The position numbers were made by a program, and so were the translations under genes. DNA of 64,000 nucleotides from Shewanella metallivivens (GTDB taxonomy: Bacteria; Pseudomonadota; Gammaproteobacteria; Enterobacterales; Shewanellaceae): contig NZ_JAQQPZ010000001.1 in assembly GCF_028750675.1 (NCBI RefSeq), forward strand, positions 167,289-231,288, read 5' to 3'. Positions 28,661-37,531 of this stretch are shown here, piece by piece (the stretch's first letter is position 1; each line of letters starts with the position of its first letter). The notes beneath the pieces are model-generated. The model had not been told where the DNA came from. It did not search any database and was given only the letters and a program-made list of their open reading frames with translations.

Positions 28661-29696
28661 GGTTTTCTCCAGCTTGGCTTGCCGCGGCTAAATCAGTTAA
28701 CAATGTATAGGCTTTGCCTGTTGCGAGTGTAGCGAGTGCCAGTTGGGTGCCTGCATGAACCGAATCACAAATCCCGCTAACGTACAGCGCACAACCAGCA
28801 TTAATGGCAACCGCATCACGATGGGCTATTTGGCCTTGCCCTTGTAAAATCGCTTGAGTGATTAGCGCATTGTCGCTTGGCTCGCCGCCTGTGAGCGCAC
28901 TAATGTCTGCGCGAGTGACCCCAAGGTCTTCAGGGGTGAGTTCATAGGTACGTACAGTTCCATCTTTTAGTTCTGCTACATGGGTAATATCGTGCAGTGC
29001 CACTTCGTCTAGGCCGCTACCGTATACCACCATGGCGCGTTTTACACCAAGGGCATTAAGCACTTGTGCTATCGGTTCAATTAACTCGAGTTTGTACACG
29101 CCAAGTAGCATTGCTTCAGGCTTTGCCGGGTTAATTAATGGCCCAAGCACATTAAAAATCGTGCGGGTTTTAAGTGCCGCTCGAACAGGAACCGCATGCT
29201 TTACCCCGCCATGATAGTGCGGTGCAAATAAAAAGCATAATCCGAGTTTATCTAAGCACTGGCTGGCGGTTTCGGGCGCCATGGTTAGCGCGATACCGCA
29301 ATGGGATAATAAGTCAGAAGAGCCCGATTTACTCGACACACTGCGGTTGCCATGCTTTGCCACTTTAGCGCCAGCAGCGGCGGCCACAAAAGCCGCGGTG
29401 GTTGAGATATTAATGGTGTTGTAACCATCGCCGCCAGTGCCGACAATATCGACAATACCGCTTTCAATCGATTGCGCTGAGCGAGGGAAAGGTTTGGCAG
29501 CTTGTCTTAACGCATCAGCTGCACCAGTGATTTCGTCAATGGTTTCACCGCGCATTTTTAAGGCGACTAACATCCCTGCCATGGTGGCCGGTTCCATTTC
29601 GCCGTTGATGATTGCGCTAAAAATTTGCGCTGTTTGCTCACGAGTTAAGCCATTGCCTGTATAAAGATGGTCAAATAAAGGTTGTAGATTGTCCAT
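28653..29696 (-). CDS. trpD: Anthranilate phosphoribosyltransferase
   Basis: 347 residues. The PRPP-binding GTGGDGYNTINIS, KHGNRSVSSKSGSSDLL and the anthranilate site HYHGGVKHAVPVR are present. Unlike E. coli, where TrpG and TrpD are fused, this is a separate protein starting at an ATG that overlaps the trpG stop (TAATG). Confidence 0.97.
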   Translation of the reverse strand: MDNLQPLFDHLYTGNGLTREQTAQIFSAIINGEMEPATMAGMLVALKMRGETIDEITGAADALRQAAKPFPRSAQSIESGIVDIVGTGGDGYNTINISTTAAFVAAAAGAKVAKHGNRSVSSKSGSSDLLSHCGIALTMAPETASQCLDKLGLCFLFAPHYHGGVKHAVPVRAALKTRTIFNVLGPLINPAKPEAMLLGVYKLELIEPIAQVLNALGVKRAMVVYGSGLDEVALHDITHVAELKDGTVRTYELTPEDLGVTRADISALTGGEPSDNALITQAILQGQGQIAHRDAVAINAGCALYVSGICDSVHAGTQLALATLATGKAYTLLTDLAAASQAGENHE

Positions 29697-30331
29697 TATG
29701 CGCCTCCTTTTGCAGTGTTGTCTTGGGTTAAATAGGCCAAGGTTTGGGTCAATAATTGGCTACCTAAGGTGGTTAATATTGACTCTGGATGAAACTGAAA
29801 TCCAATCGCCTGGTGTTGTGGGTGCAATAGTGCCATTGGCATATCATCTGTGGTGGCTATCACTTCAAGGCAATCTGGTACCCGTGTTGCCACTAAGCTA
29901 TGGTAGCGCGCGACCGGCAGTGGCGAGGGAAGGTTAGCAAATACGCCTTTGCCATTATGAAAGGTTGGGCTGGCTTTACCGTGTACTACAAAAGGGGCGC
30001 GCTCAACTTTACCTCCGTAGTATTCAGCCATTGCCTGATGGCCTAAACAAATACCTAGCATGGGCACTTTACCGGCCACTTTACCAATCAGTTCCATCAT
30101 GCAACCGGCTTCGTGCGGGGCTCCTGGGCCTGGGGATAATACTAAAGCGACTTTGCTGGTTTCATTGATGAGTTTTTCAGCTAAATAGTCGGCGCTTACA
30201 TCGTTACGGTAAATTAATACTTCACAGCCTAAACTGCGGAATTGATCCACCAGGTTGTAGGTGAATGAGTCGAAGTTGTCGAGTAGGTATAATTTCATTG
30301 GCGCGCTTGTTTGTTCGGTCGTGTTGCTCAT
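29696..30331 (-). CDS. trpG: Anthranilate synthase component II (glutamine amidotransferase)
   Basis: A 211-residue class I amidotransferase supplying ammonia to TrpE. The nucleophile is in GICLGHQAMAEYYGG and the catalytic His-Glu in FHPESILT. The N-terminal LYLLDNFDSFTYNLVDQF is typical. An extension of about 12 residues precedes it. The ATG overlaps the trpE stop by four bases (ATGA), so component II is translated in step with component I. Confidence 0.97.
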   Translation of the reverse strand: MSNTTEQTSAPMKLYLLDNFDSFTYNLVDQFRSLGCEVLIYRNDVSADYLAEKLINETSKVALVLSPGPGAPHEAGCMMELIGKVAGKVPMLGICLGHQAMAEYYGGKVERAPFVVHGKASPTFHNGKGVFANLPSPLPVARYHSLVATRVPDCLEVIATTDDMPMALLHPQHQAIGFQFHPESILTTLGSQLLTQTLAYLTQDNTAKGGA

Positions 30332-31884
30332 AGTCCACCTCCCATTTTGATGGCAGAAATCACTGCCTGGGCTTTTTGACGGGTTTCGTCGGCTTCGGCT
30401 TGGGGATCTGAGTCAAACACGACCCCTGCACCAGCTTGAATATAAGCCACGTCATTTTTAACAAAGGCTGATCGGATAACAATGCAGGTGTCCATGTCAC
30501 CTAAACCGTTGACATAGCCAACGGCCCCGCCATAACTGCCACGACGGGCTTTTTCTGCTTCGCGCACTAGCTGTGAGGCGCGTACTTTTGGCGCGCCCAC
30601 TAAGGTCCCCATGTTCATACAGGCCTGATAAGCGTGCAGGGCATCTAAATCGAGACGTAATTGGCCGGTAACTCGACTGACTAAATGCATCACGTGGGAG
30701 TAACGATCAACTTTTAATAGTTCGGCCACTTTACGGCTACCACTTTGGCTAATACGGGCGATGTCGTTGCGGGCTAAGTCGACCAACATTAAATGCTCAG
30801 ACAGTTCTTTTTTGTCTAAACGCAGCTCAAGCTCGATGCGGCTGTCTAAATCAAAATCAATCTCGCCTAGGGCGTTTTTACCGCGCTTGCGGGTACCGGC
30901 AATAGGATACACTTCGACTTGGTTACTGGCGGCATCGTATTTCAGGGCGCTTTCTGGCGATGCGCCAAATAAGGTGAAATCTGGACCACGGAAGTAGAAC
31001 ATGTAAGGACTTGGGTTGGTTAATCTAAGCGCGCGGTAGGCTCCTAGGGTATTAGGGCAAGGCAAACTGAAGCAACGAGACGGCACAACCTGGAAAATAT
31101 CGCCAGCGACAATGTGCTCTTTTAAATCCACGACTGTTTCTTTGAATGCTTCGTCACTGATATTTACGCCAGTGTCAGCATCGACAGGCTTTAGTACAGC
31201 AACATCACCTAATGTTGTACATTGCTGACTGACGGTGTCGATTTGAGTTTGCAGTTGCGTTTTAATCGCAGGATCTTGATTAAATTGATGGCTAACAATA
31301 TCTGCTAGTTGCGTTTGGTGATCGATTAATATCAAGGTTTCAGCAAGGTAAAATAAATAGTCAGGGCAATCGTTATTGGCATTAGGTGCAGCGGGTAGGG
31401 GTTCTACCGTGTCGATTAAGTCATAAGCCAGTACACCACCTAAAAATAAGTCTTCAAATTTAACCTCATTATTAGTGTGAATGTGCTGCACAAACATGCG
31501 TAAACCATCAAGCGGTGATGTCGACTTTAAGCGCGCATCTTCATCTTGTAACTCGGTGGCTTTTTGCAAGGTGACGATTAATTGATTAGGTTGGCGTTGT
31601 AAGCTTGCGTGGCTAAAGAATGTGGCAATTGGCTCAAGTAAGCTGGCGCCATTATCGGTTAGGGCGCTAAACGTCAGTTGATAACCATCACAGCGGATCA
31701 TCATTGCAGCGTGAGTTAACACGATGCTTTTAAGATGATCTTTACTTTCGACTTCGGCAGATTCAAGCAGCATAGTATGCGGCGCGTTTTGGGTGATTTG
31801 CTGGTACAGATTCAGTGGATCTGTATGGTAGGTTAACGCCTGTTTTTGCGTGCTAACCTGAGCGAGTTGAGATTGTGTAGTCAC
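30328..31884 (-). CDS. trpE: Anthranilate synthase component I
   Basis: A 518-residue chorismate-utilising enzyme, first structural gene of the operon. The N-terminal LLESAE element, the site of tryptophan feedback inhibition in the family, is intact. The C-terminal domain has YPIAGTRKRG, the DLARNDI loop and GAPKVRA. It is preceded by the trpL leader and attenuator at 31973-32104, so expression is expected to fall when charged tRNA-Trp is plentiful. Confidence 0.97.
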   Translation of the reverse strand: MTTQSQLAQVSTQKQALTYHTDPLNLYQQITQNAPHTMLLESAEVESKDHLKSIVLTHAAMMIRCDGYQLTFSALTDNGASLLEPIATFFSHASLQRQPNQLIVTLQKATELQDEDARLKSTSPLDGLRMFVQHIHTNNEVKFEDLFLGGVLAYDLIDTVEPLPAAPNANNDCPDYLFYLAETLILIDHQTQLADIVSHQFNQDPAIKTQLQTQIDTVSQQCTTLGDVAVLKPVDADTGVNISDEAFKETVVDLKEHIVAGDIFQVVPSRCFSLPCPNTLGAYRALRLTNPSPYMFYFRGPDFTLFGASPESALKYDAASNQVEVYPIAGTRKRGKNALGEIDFDLDSRIELELRLDKKELSEHLMLVDLARNDIARISQSGSRKVAELLKVDRYSHVMHLVSRVTGQLRLDLDALHAYQACMNMGTLVGAPKVRASQLVREAEKARRGSYGGAVGYVNGLGDMDTCIVIRSAFVKNDVAYIQAGAGVVFDSDPQAEADETRQKAQAVISAIKMGGGL

Positions 31885-31972
31885 TATGCTGCCGCTCCTT
31901 GGGTAATTATGTTTATCATCTGGTTTGCCTTAACTGTTGTTTAACCCGGTAATTCCTATGGGCCAAATAACA

Positions 31973-32062
31973 ATAAAGCCCACATTTCTGCGGGCTTTTT
32001 GGTAAAATCTTGTCTCTTAAAATGAGCACAACGCTTCACACCACCCGTTAATTTGGGAAGTG
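31973..32062 (-). promoter_or_regulatory. trp attenuator
   Basis: On the minus strand, segment 1 CACTTCCC (32062-32055) pairs with segment 2 GGGTGGTG (32046-32039). Segment 2 CGGGTGGT can instead pair with ACC...GCCCG ahead of the terminator. Segments 3 and 4 form the terminator AAGCCCGC/GTGGGCTT (31997-31990 and 31983-31976) followed by TATTGTTA. This is the standard ribosome-stalling design and lies directly after the Trp codons of trpL. Confidence 0.85.
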
Positions 32063-32104
32063 CCACCACCAAGAAATGTGTAATGAAGCTACAGAGTGTG
32101 TCAT
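32048..32104 (-). CDS. trpL: trp operon leader peptide
   Basis: An 18-codon open frame, MTHSVASLHISWWWHFPN, with three consecutive Trp codons (32071-32063). It ends just inside the attenuator. Stalling at the Trp codons would cover segment 1 and favour the antiterminator. The ribosome site is weak (AGCGA). The rest of the gap 32105-32332 holds the divergent promoters of trp and rnm. I found no clear TrpR-type operator. Confidence 0.9.
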   Translation of the reverse strand: MTHSVASLHISWWWHFPN

Positions 32105-32332
32105 TGTTAATCGCTATTTTAGGGTTCATCTTTCGTGCCTATAGGAAACCCCAGCTGGGCATTAAAGTCAATTGAATATTACTCAAAAACCGCTAAAAAA
32201 TGTGTTGAGTCCTGTCTGCTGATGATTTATTGAACGTAATGTAAGGCGTTAGCCTAAAAATAGTTGTTATTTACTCAGATTTAATCATTAATCCCAGCAG
32301 TATTTTTATTGGTATTCTTGTACAATAAACAG

Positions 32333-33193
32333 ATGATTACACAGACACTATTGGCCGATCTTCATAGCCACACGACCGCCTCTGATGGTCAACTGACTCC
32401 AACTCAATTAATTGCTCGCGCCGTTGAAAAGGGCGTCGAGATGTTTGCTATTACCGACCATGACACCGTTAATGGCTTAGCTGAAGCCCACATTGCCAAC
32501 CAAGCGCATGAGACGCCACTAAAGTTGATAAACGGCTGTGAAATCTCGACGCGATGGAACAGTTTTGATATTCATATCGTTGGGCTTAATATTGATATTA
32601 CTCATGCAGGGTTATTAACTTTTTTAGCTCATCAACGCCAACTGCGTGAAGTGCGAGCACAAGAAATTGGCGAGCGTTTGGCCAAAGCAGGCATCGAAGG
32701 GGCATACGCCGGTGCTAAAGCCATTGCTGGCGATGCGGCGTTAAGCCGGGGTCACTATGCACGTTGGTTAGCTGATAATGGCCATGCGACAGATATGCCC
32801 AGTGTGTTTAAAAAGTATTTAGCCCGCGGTAAAACAGGGTACGTGCCCAATAATTGGGGCGACATGGCCACTGCCATTGAGCAGATCCATCAAGCGGGAG
32901 GGCTTGCGGTGCTGGCCCACCCTAGCGGTTATAAGTTGTCGGCAAAATGGCTTAAACGCCTTGTGCGTGAATACGCCGAAGCGGGTGGCGATGCCATGGA
33001 AGTAATTTTGGGCCAACAAACATTGGACGATCGCAACAATCTTATTGCACTGAGTAAACAGAATAATCTGCTTGCCTCTGTGGGCAGTGATTTTCATTTT
33101 CCGAGTAATTGGATCGAACTAGGTAAGAACTTATACCAACCCCAGGGGGTCGAGTGGGTTTGGCAATCTCATAATTGGATGGAACGGACATGA
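32333..33193 (+). CDS. rnm: PHP-domain 5'-3' exoribonuclease RNase AM
   Basis: 286 residues matching E. coli YciV/RNase AM, which trims 5' ends of rRNA. PHP metal motifs are DLHSHTTASDG, ITDHDTV, GCEIST, LAHPSGY and GSDFH. ATG 32333 is preferred over the upstream in-frame TTG at 32309. A TACAAT hexamer only 7 bases before the ATG would, if it is the -10 box, give a nearly leaderless mRNA. It is divergent from trp, as in E. coli, and overlaps yciO by 4 bases. Confidence 0.94.
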   Translation: MITQTLLADLHSHTTASDGQLTPTQLIARAVEKGVEMFAITDHDTVNGLAEAHIANQAHETPLKLINGCEISTRWNSFDIHIVGLNIDITHAGLLTFLAHQRQLREVRAQEIGERLAKAGIEGAYAGAKAIAGDAALSRGHYARWLADNGHATDMPSVFKKYLARGKTGYVPNNWGDMATAIEQIHQAGGLAVLAHPSGYKLSAKWLKRLVREYAEAGGDAMEVILGQQTLDDRNNLIALSKQNNLLASVGSDFHFPSNWIELGKNLYQPQGVEWVWQSHNWMERT

Positions 33194-33810
33194 GTCAATT
33201 TTTTTATATTCATGATGAAAACCCACAAGCTCGCCTGATTACTCAGGCTGTGGCGATTCTCAAACAGGGTGGGGTCATTGTGTATCCTACCGATTCGGGT
33301 TATGCACTGGGTTGCATGATTGGCGACAAAAATGCCATGACCCGTATGGTGCGTATTCGTCAGATAGAAAACGACAATAATTTTTCGTTAATGTGCCGCG
33401 ATTTATCTGAACTGGCAAACTTTGCCCGGGTTGACAACCAAGCGTATCGCTTACTTAAAAGTTGCACACCAGGGCCATACACCTTTATTTTTAAAGCAAC
33501 CAAAGAAGTGCCGCGCCGCTTACAGTGCGATAAAAAACGCACTATTGGTATCAGGGTGCCGAATAACTTGATTGCATTAGCGCTGCTTGAAGCGCTGGAT
33601 GAGCCAATGATGAGCACTAGCTTGGTGATGCCAAACGAGGAGTTTGCTGAGTCAGACCCTGAACATATTCGCGATATTTTAGAGCATCAAGTTGATGGCA
33701 TTATCCACGGTGGTTATTTACCTGAAAAGCAAACCACAGTGATAGATATGTCTGAAGATGAGGTGGTGATTTTACGACGTGGTGCTGGCGATACCAGTAC
33801 GTTTGAATAA
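33190..33810 (+). CDS. yciO: YciO, Sua5/YrdC/YwlC-family protein
   Basis: 206 residues with the YrdC fold (nucleotide-binding KQGGVIVYPTDSGYALGC, VPRRLQ, IGIRVPNN). The start MSQFFYIHDENPQ equals that of E. coli YciO and overlaps the rnm stop as ATGA, so ATG 33190 is used rather than the ATG at 33175. It resembles the tRNA t6A enzyme TsaC, but YciO itself has no settled role. It lies in one operon with rnm and probably scpAB. Confidence 0.93.
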   Translation: MSQFFYIHDENPQARLITQAVAILKQGGVIVYPTDSGYALGCMIGDKNAMTRMVRIRQIENDNNFSLMCRDLSELANFARVDNQAYRLLKSCTPGPYTFIFKATKEVPRRLQCDKKRTIGIRVPNNLIALALLEALDEPMMSTSLVMPNEEFAESDPEHIRDILEHQVDGIIHGGYLPEKQTTVIDMSEDEVVILRRGAGDTSTFE

Positions 33811-33843
33811 GCCTCTTGTTAAACTGAATCCAAAGGAATAATC

Positions 33844-34632
33844 ATGCAAGGCACTCAACAAAGCCTTCCGCTAGCAGTCGTGCGCGGCCAAGCGATAGAC
33901 AGCATGCCGCTAGACTTGTTTATTCCGCCAGAAGCGCTAGAAGTATTTTTAGAAACCTTTGAAGGCCCTTTGGATTTACTGCTGTATTTAATTCGTAAAC
34001 AAAAACTGGATGTGGTTGATTTACCTATTCAGCAAATTACTCATCAGTATTTGGCTTACATTGAGATTTTAACCGAAGCGCGTATTGAGTTAGCTGCAGA
34101 TTATTTGGTGATGGCCGCTACCTTAGCCGAAATTAAATCGAGATTATTATTGCCTAAAATGGCCAACGAAGATGACGAGGAAGAAGATCCTCGTGTGGTG
34201 CTTATTAGGCAGCTAAAAGCCTATGAAGTGATAAAACAAGCCGCCGCCGATTTAGATGAGCTCCCTCGTATTGACCGCGATGTGTTTCAAGCCTCTGTAA
34301 TGGCCGCTCCCAGTATTAAATCTGTTGTTGTACCACCAGAGGTGTCGCTAGCCGATATTGCCCGGGCATTTGGTGAGGTGCTTAAACGCATTGATGCGAA
34401 TGAAGATCACCATGTTAAGCGCGAGCAGTTATCAACTCGTGAGCGCATGAGCCAAATTTTAGCCATGTTATCGAGCTCTGACTATATTAGTTTTGAGCGT
34501 TTATTTGATGTGAGTGAAGGACGGGCTGGAGTGGTGGTGAGCTTTTTGGCGTTAATGGAGTTGGTTAAAGAGTTGCTGGTTGAGCTTGTACAAAATGAGC
34601 CATTTTCACCTATTTATGTTAAAGCGTTTTAA
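33844..34632 (+). CDS. scpA: Segregation and condensation protein A (kleisin)
   Basis: A 262-residue kleisin subunit that bridges SMC and ScpB. The N-terminal helical motif FEGPLDLLLYLIRKQKLDVVDLPI and the following ADYLVMAATLAEIKSRLLLP are diagnostic. A C-terminal winged helix lies near residues 195-262. It is followed 35 bp later by scpB. Gammaproteobacteria with MukBEF usually lack SMC, and the partner is not in this window. Confidence 0.95.
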   Translation: MQGTQQSLPLAVVRGQAIDSMPLDLFIPPEALEVFLETFEGPLDLLLYLIRKQKLDVVDLPIQQITHQYLAYIEILTEARIELAADYLVMAATLAEIKSRLLLPKMANEDDEEEDPRVVLIRQLKAYEVIKQAAADLDELPRIDRDVFQASVMAAPSIKSVVVPPEVSLADIARAFGEVLKRIDANEDHHVKREQLSTRERMSQILAMLSSSDYISFERLFDVSEGRAGVVVSFLALMELVKELLVELVQNEPFSPIYVKAF

Positions 34633-34667
34633 CGGCCGTTTACCATTGTTATTGAGTCCTGGGTGCT

Positions 34668-35309
34668 ATGAATCAAATTAATGCCATTCAATTAAAACAA
34701 CTTATCGAAGCCAGTCTGTTTGTATTGGGTAAGCCTTTAACCGTCAAGGCATTAAACGAAACCGTATTGGCCGACTTTAGTGTGTCGCGCGTGCGTATTC
34801 AAGACGCTCTTGATGAGCTGCAGTTAGATTATCAAGACCGTGGAGTGCAGCTGGTTAAAGTTGCCAGCGGTTATCGGTTCCAAACGCAAGAAATTCTTAG
34901 TCCATTTTTACAGCCGCTATGGCAAGAGAAAGCGCCTAAGTATTCACGTGCCACCATGGAAACGCTTGCCGTTATTGCTTATCGTCAACCGGTAACTCGT
35001 GGTGATATTGAGCAAATTCGTGGTGTGGCCATTAGCAGCCATATTATTAAGAGCCTACTTGATCGCCATTGGATTAAAGTGGTTGGCCATAAAGAAGTGC
35101 CCGGCCGACCAGCTCTGTATGCCACAACCAATCAATTTTTAGATTATTTTAGTTTAAAAAAATTGGCAGATTTACCGGCGCTAACCGATGTTGCATCATT
35201 GCAGGCATTGTTTGATAAGGCCAGTATCGCCCTCGATGAACCACTGCCTGATGATGACAGTGAACAAATTGATAGTGATAACAAGCAGCAGGCTGACTCT
35301 AGCAAATAA
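34668..35309 (+). CDS. scpB: Segregation and condensation protein B
   Basis: 213 residues with two winged-helix domains. Family motifs are LIEASLFVLGKPL, AVIAYRQPVTRGDIEQIRGV and GRPALYATT. The acidic tail (DDDSEQIDSDN) is typical. In many gammaproteobacteria scpB directly precedes rluB. Here a LysR-RND module of 5.4 kb lies between them. Confidence 0.95.
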   Translation: MNQINAIQLKQLIEASLFVLGKPLTVKALNETVLADFSVSRVRIQDALDELQLDYQDRGVQLVKVASGYRFQTQEILSPFLQPLWQEKAPKYSRATMETLAVIAYRQPVTRGDIEQIRGVAISSHIIKSLLDRHWIKVVGHKEVPGRPALYATTNQFLDYFSLKKLADLPALTDVASLQALFDKASIALDEPLPDDDSEQIDSDNKQQADSSK

Positions 35310-35337
35310 CCCCTAATCTAGTTTTTTGAGCGAACGG

Positions 35338-36261
35338 TTAAATCCAGGGTTTGGCACCCACATTTGAATGAGGTGTGTTTTGGAGTGGAAGCTCAGCTTG
35401 CATGAAGTTTAGCAAGCGTTGCCCTGTTAAATTAAAAAAGCGTCGTGACGGGTAAACTAAATACACCACCCCAATATAGGGAGGTAAATCATCAAATAAG
35501 CGCAACAGTTTACCTTGTTGCACATCCTCTACACATAAACCTTCTGGTAAATAACCAATTCCTCTACCTAACCGAGTGGCCTCATAAGCGAGATGAATGC
35601 TATTGGTACACAGGTTGCCTTTTACCGCTTGCAAAACATCATTTGCTAACGGCACTTCGCTGAACGTCTTACCGTTTGGAAAACGAAATAAAATGGAATT
35701 ATGTTGCTCAATATCAGCAAGTTTCAGTGGCGTTCCTGCTTTTGCGAGGTATTCTGGGCTGGCAAAAAAGCACATTGCTTCACTAAGGATGGGTTTGGCC
35801 ACCATATCAAACTCGGTAAAGGTTTCATTGATCATGAAAGCGATGTCAATGTTGTTACGCACCATATCGAGTGGTTCTGTGCTGGTGATGATCTCAATAG
35901 AGACTTTTGGATTTTCATCCATAAAGGCAAATATTTTGCTGATCACATTCATTATTTGTGGCACTGGAAATATTAAGATACGTAAATGAGCAGTTAACTC
36001 CGCTTTGGTGTCAGTGATTTCTGCTAAGGTTTGCTCAAGATCTGCCAACATTGTTAAGGTTTTTTGATAAAACTGACTGCCAGCAGATGTTAACGAAATA
36101 GAACGGCTTAAGCGATGAAACAGCTTAATATTTAATGATTCCTCTAAAGAAATTAACCGGCGACTGACGGTCGATTTTGGTAAGTTGAGTAGGTTTGCTG
36201 CTTCAAGTATGCTGCCGGTTTCGACAATACGGTGAAATAAGGCAATGTCTTCGGTTTTCAT
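35338..36261 (-). CDS. LysR-family regulator of the RND efflux genes
   Basis: 307 residues, with an N-terminal HTH (SILEAANLLNLPKSTVSRRLISLEE, about 15-40) and a LysR sensor domain of the DsdA/TrpI-like group with RFPNGK. It is divergent from the RND operon, sharing a 187-bp gap. That gap contains GGGATTGATATTCCC (36306-36320), a LysR-like inverted site. It is the probable regulator of 36449-40615. The ligand is unknown. Confidence 0.88.
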   Translation of the reverse strand: MKTEDIALFHRIVETGSILEAANLLNLPKSTVSRRLISLEESLNIKLFHRLSRSISLTSAGSQFYQKTLTMLADLEQTLAEITDTKAELTAHLRILIFPVPQIMNVISKIFAFMDENPKVSIEIITSTEPLDMVRNNIDIAFMINETFTEFDMVAKPILSEAMCFFASPEYLAKAGTPLKLADIEQHNSILFRFPNGKTFSEVPLANDVLQAVKGNLCTNSIHLAYEATRLGRGIGYLPEGLCVEDVQQGKLLRLFDDLPPYIGVVYLVYPSRRFFNLTGQRLLNFMQAELPLQNTPHSNVGAKPWI

Positions 36262-36448
36262 TCATTGTGCCCAAAATTGTAACGGATAAGTCAAACTCAA
36301 ATAATGGGATTGATATTCCCAAACAAACCCGTTTAATGCAACTGTAAATCAGCGTATTGTTGTCGTACTTATGTCAATATTTATCCCTCTTCGGACTTAT
36401 TATCTTTATACCTATGTCTGTTGCATTATTATCACCAAGGATTTTTCG

Positions 36449-37528
36449 ATGAAATATCACTCAATGTTACCGCTAACATTGCTGGTTTCTGTGTTTTTTG
36501 CTGGTTGTTCGCAAGCTGAAAAAACCGTAGAGAAAGACGTTATTCGGCCTGTTAAATTATTTGAAGTCTCTGAGACAGCGGCTAACCAAATACATAAATT
36601 TCCTGCGAAAGTGGCGGCTAATAGTCGTGCTGAATTATCGTTTAGAGTGTCAGGTCAGTTAGTCAAACTTGATCTTGTTGAAGGCGAACAAGTTGAACAA
36701 GGTTATTTGCTGGCAAAGTTAGATGATCGTGATGCTAAAAATAACCTCATGACGAGCGAAGCTAATTACGAGTTTTTGTCGGCAGAGTTTACTCGTAATC
36801 AAGCCATGTTTAGCCGTAAATTGATTTCTCAAGCGGCCTTTGACAGCAGTAAAGCACAATTAAAAACGGCTAAAGCAACCTTAGAAGCCGCGAAAGATCA
36901 ACTCAGTTACACCCGCCTTGAAGCGCCTTTTAGTGGCACCATTGCTAAGCGCATGGTTGATAACCATCAAATAGTACAAGCTAACCAAGGTATTTTGACT
37001 CTCCAAAATAATCACTTATTGGATATTAGCATTCAAGTGCCAGAAGCGATCGTCGCCAAGTATGTACAAAAAGTGAACCACGACTTAAAAGCTAAAGTGC
37101 GCTTTAGCGCGATGAACGACAGAGAGTTTATCGCGAGTTTTAAAGAATACTCTACTCAAGTGACACCCGGGACCCAGGCGTACGAAGTGGTATTTTCATT
37201 AGTGCAACCTCAAGATGTGCGTTTACTGCCTGGTATGAGCGCTGAATTAACGATTAGTGAAACGTCGATTGATGACAGTGTTTTTACCGCAGTGGTCCCG
37301 ATTACCGCTGTGGATAAAGCTGATACTAATGGCCAAGTGACGGTGTGGAAGTTTGATCCAAAAAACGGTGTTGTTAGCCCTGTAAGTGTGACACTCGGCC
37401 GCGTGAGCAATGAAGGTGTTGAGGTGTTAACCGGCTTAAATAAAGGTGACTTTATTGTTGCCGCAGGTATCTCTCAGTTGAGCGCAGGTATGAAGGTCAA
37501 GCCATTACACTGGCAGCGAGGAGTATAA
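36449..37528 (+). CDS. RND efflux periplasmic adaptor lipoprotein
   Basis: 359 residues of the membrane-fusion protein family. The lipobox is VFFAGC, with the lipidated cysteine near residue 20. The biotinyl-lipoyl halves, alpha-helical hairpin and beta-barrel follow (AELSFRVSGQLVKLDLVEGEQVEQGYLLAKLDD, then PFSGTIAKRMVDNHQIVQ). The ATG at 36449 is chosen because AAGGA lies 7 bases upstream and the lipobox then falls at the proper distance. A longer frame from 36371 would bury it. It is coupled to the pump gene by a 3-bp gap. No outer-membrane channel gene accompanies it. Confidence 0.92.
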   Translation: MKYHSMLPLTLLVSVFFAGCSQAEKTVEKDVIRPVKLFEVSETAANQIHKFPAKVAANSRAELSFRVSGQLVKLDLVEGEQVEQGYLLAKLDDRDAKNNLMTSEANYEFLSAEFTRNQAMFSRKLISQAAFDSSKAQLKTAKATLEAAKDQLSYTRLEAPFSGTIAKRMVDNHQIVQANQGILTLQNNHLLDISIQVPEAIVAKYVQKVNHDLKAKVRFSAMNDREFIASFKEYSTQVTPGTQAYEVVFSLVQPQDVRLLPGMSAELTISETSIDDSVFTAVVPITAVDKADTNGQVTVWKFDPKNGVVSPVSVTLGRVSNEGVEVLTGLNKGDFIVAAGISQLSAGMKVKPLHWQRGV

Positions 37529-37531
37529 GCG

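Noticed and set aside
28653..30331. trpGD fusion broken by an error
   Set aside because: trpG and trpD each have clean ends joined by a TAATG overlap, and separate genes are normal outside enterobacteria.
32105..32332. TrpR operator before trpL
   Set aside because: I looked for the symmetrical CTAG-type operator and saw none; regulation by attenuation is better supported.
35597..35989. 130-codon open frame opposite the second LysR gene
   Set aside because: The LysR protein on the other strand is complete and recognisable; the antisense frame has no features of its own.
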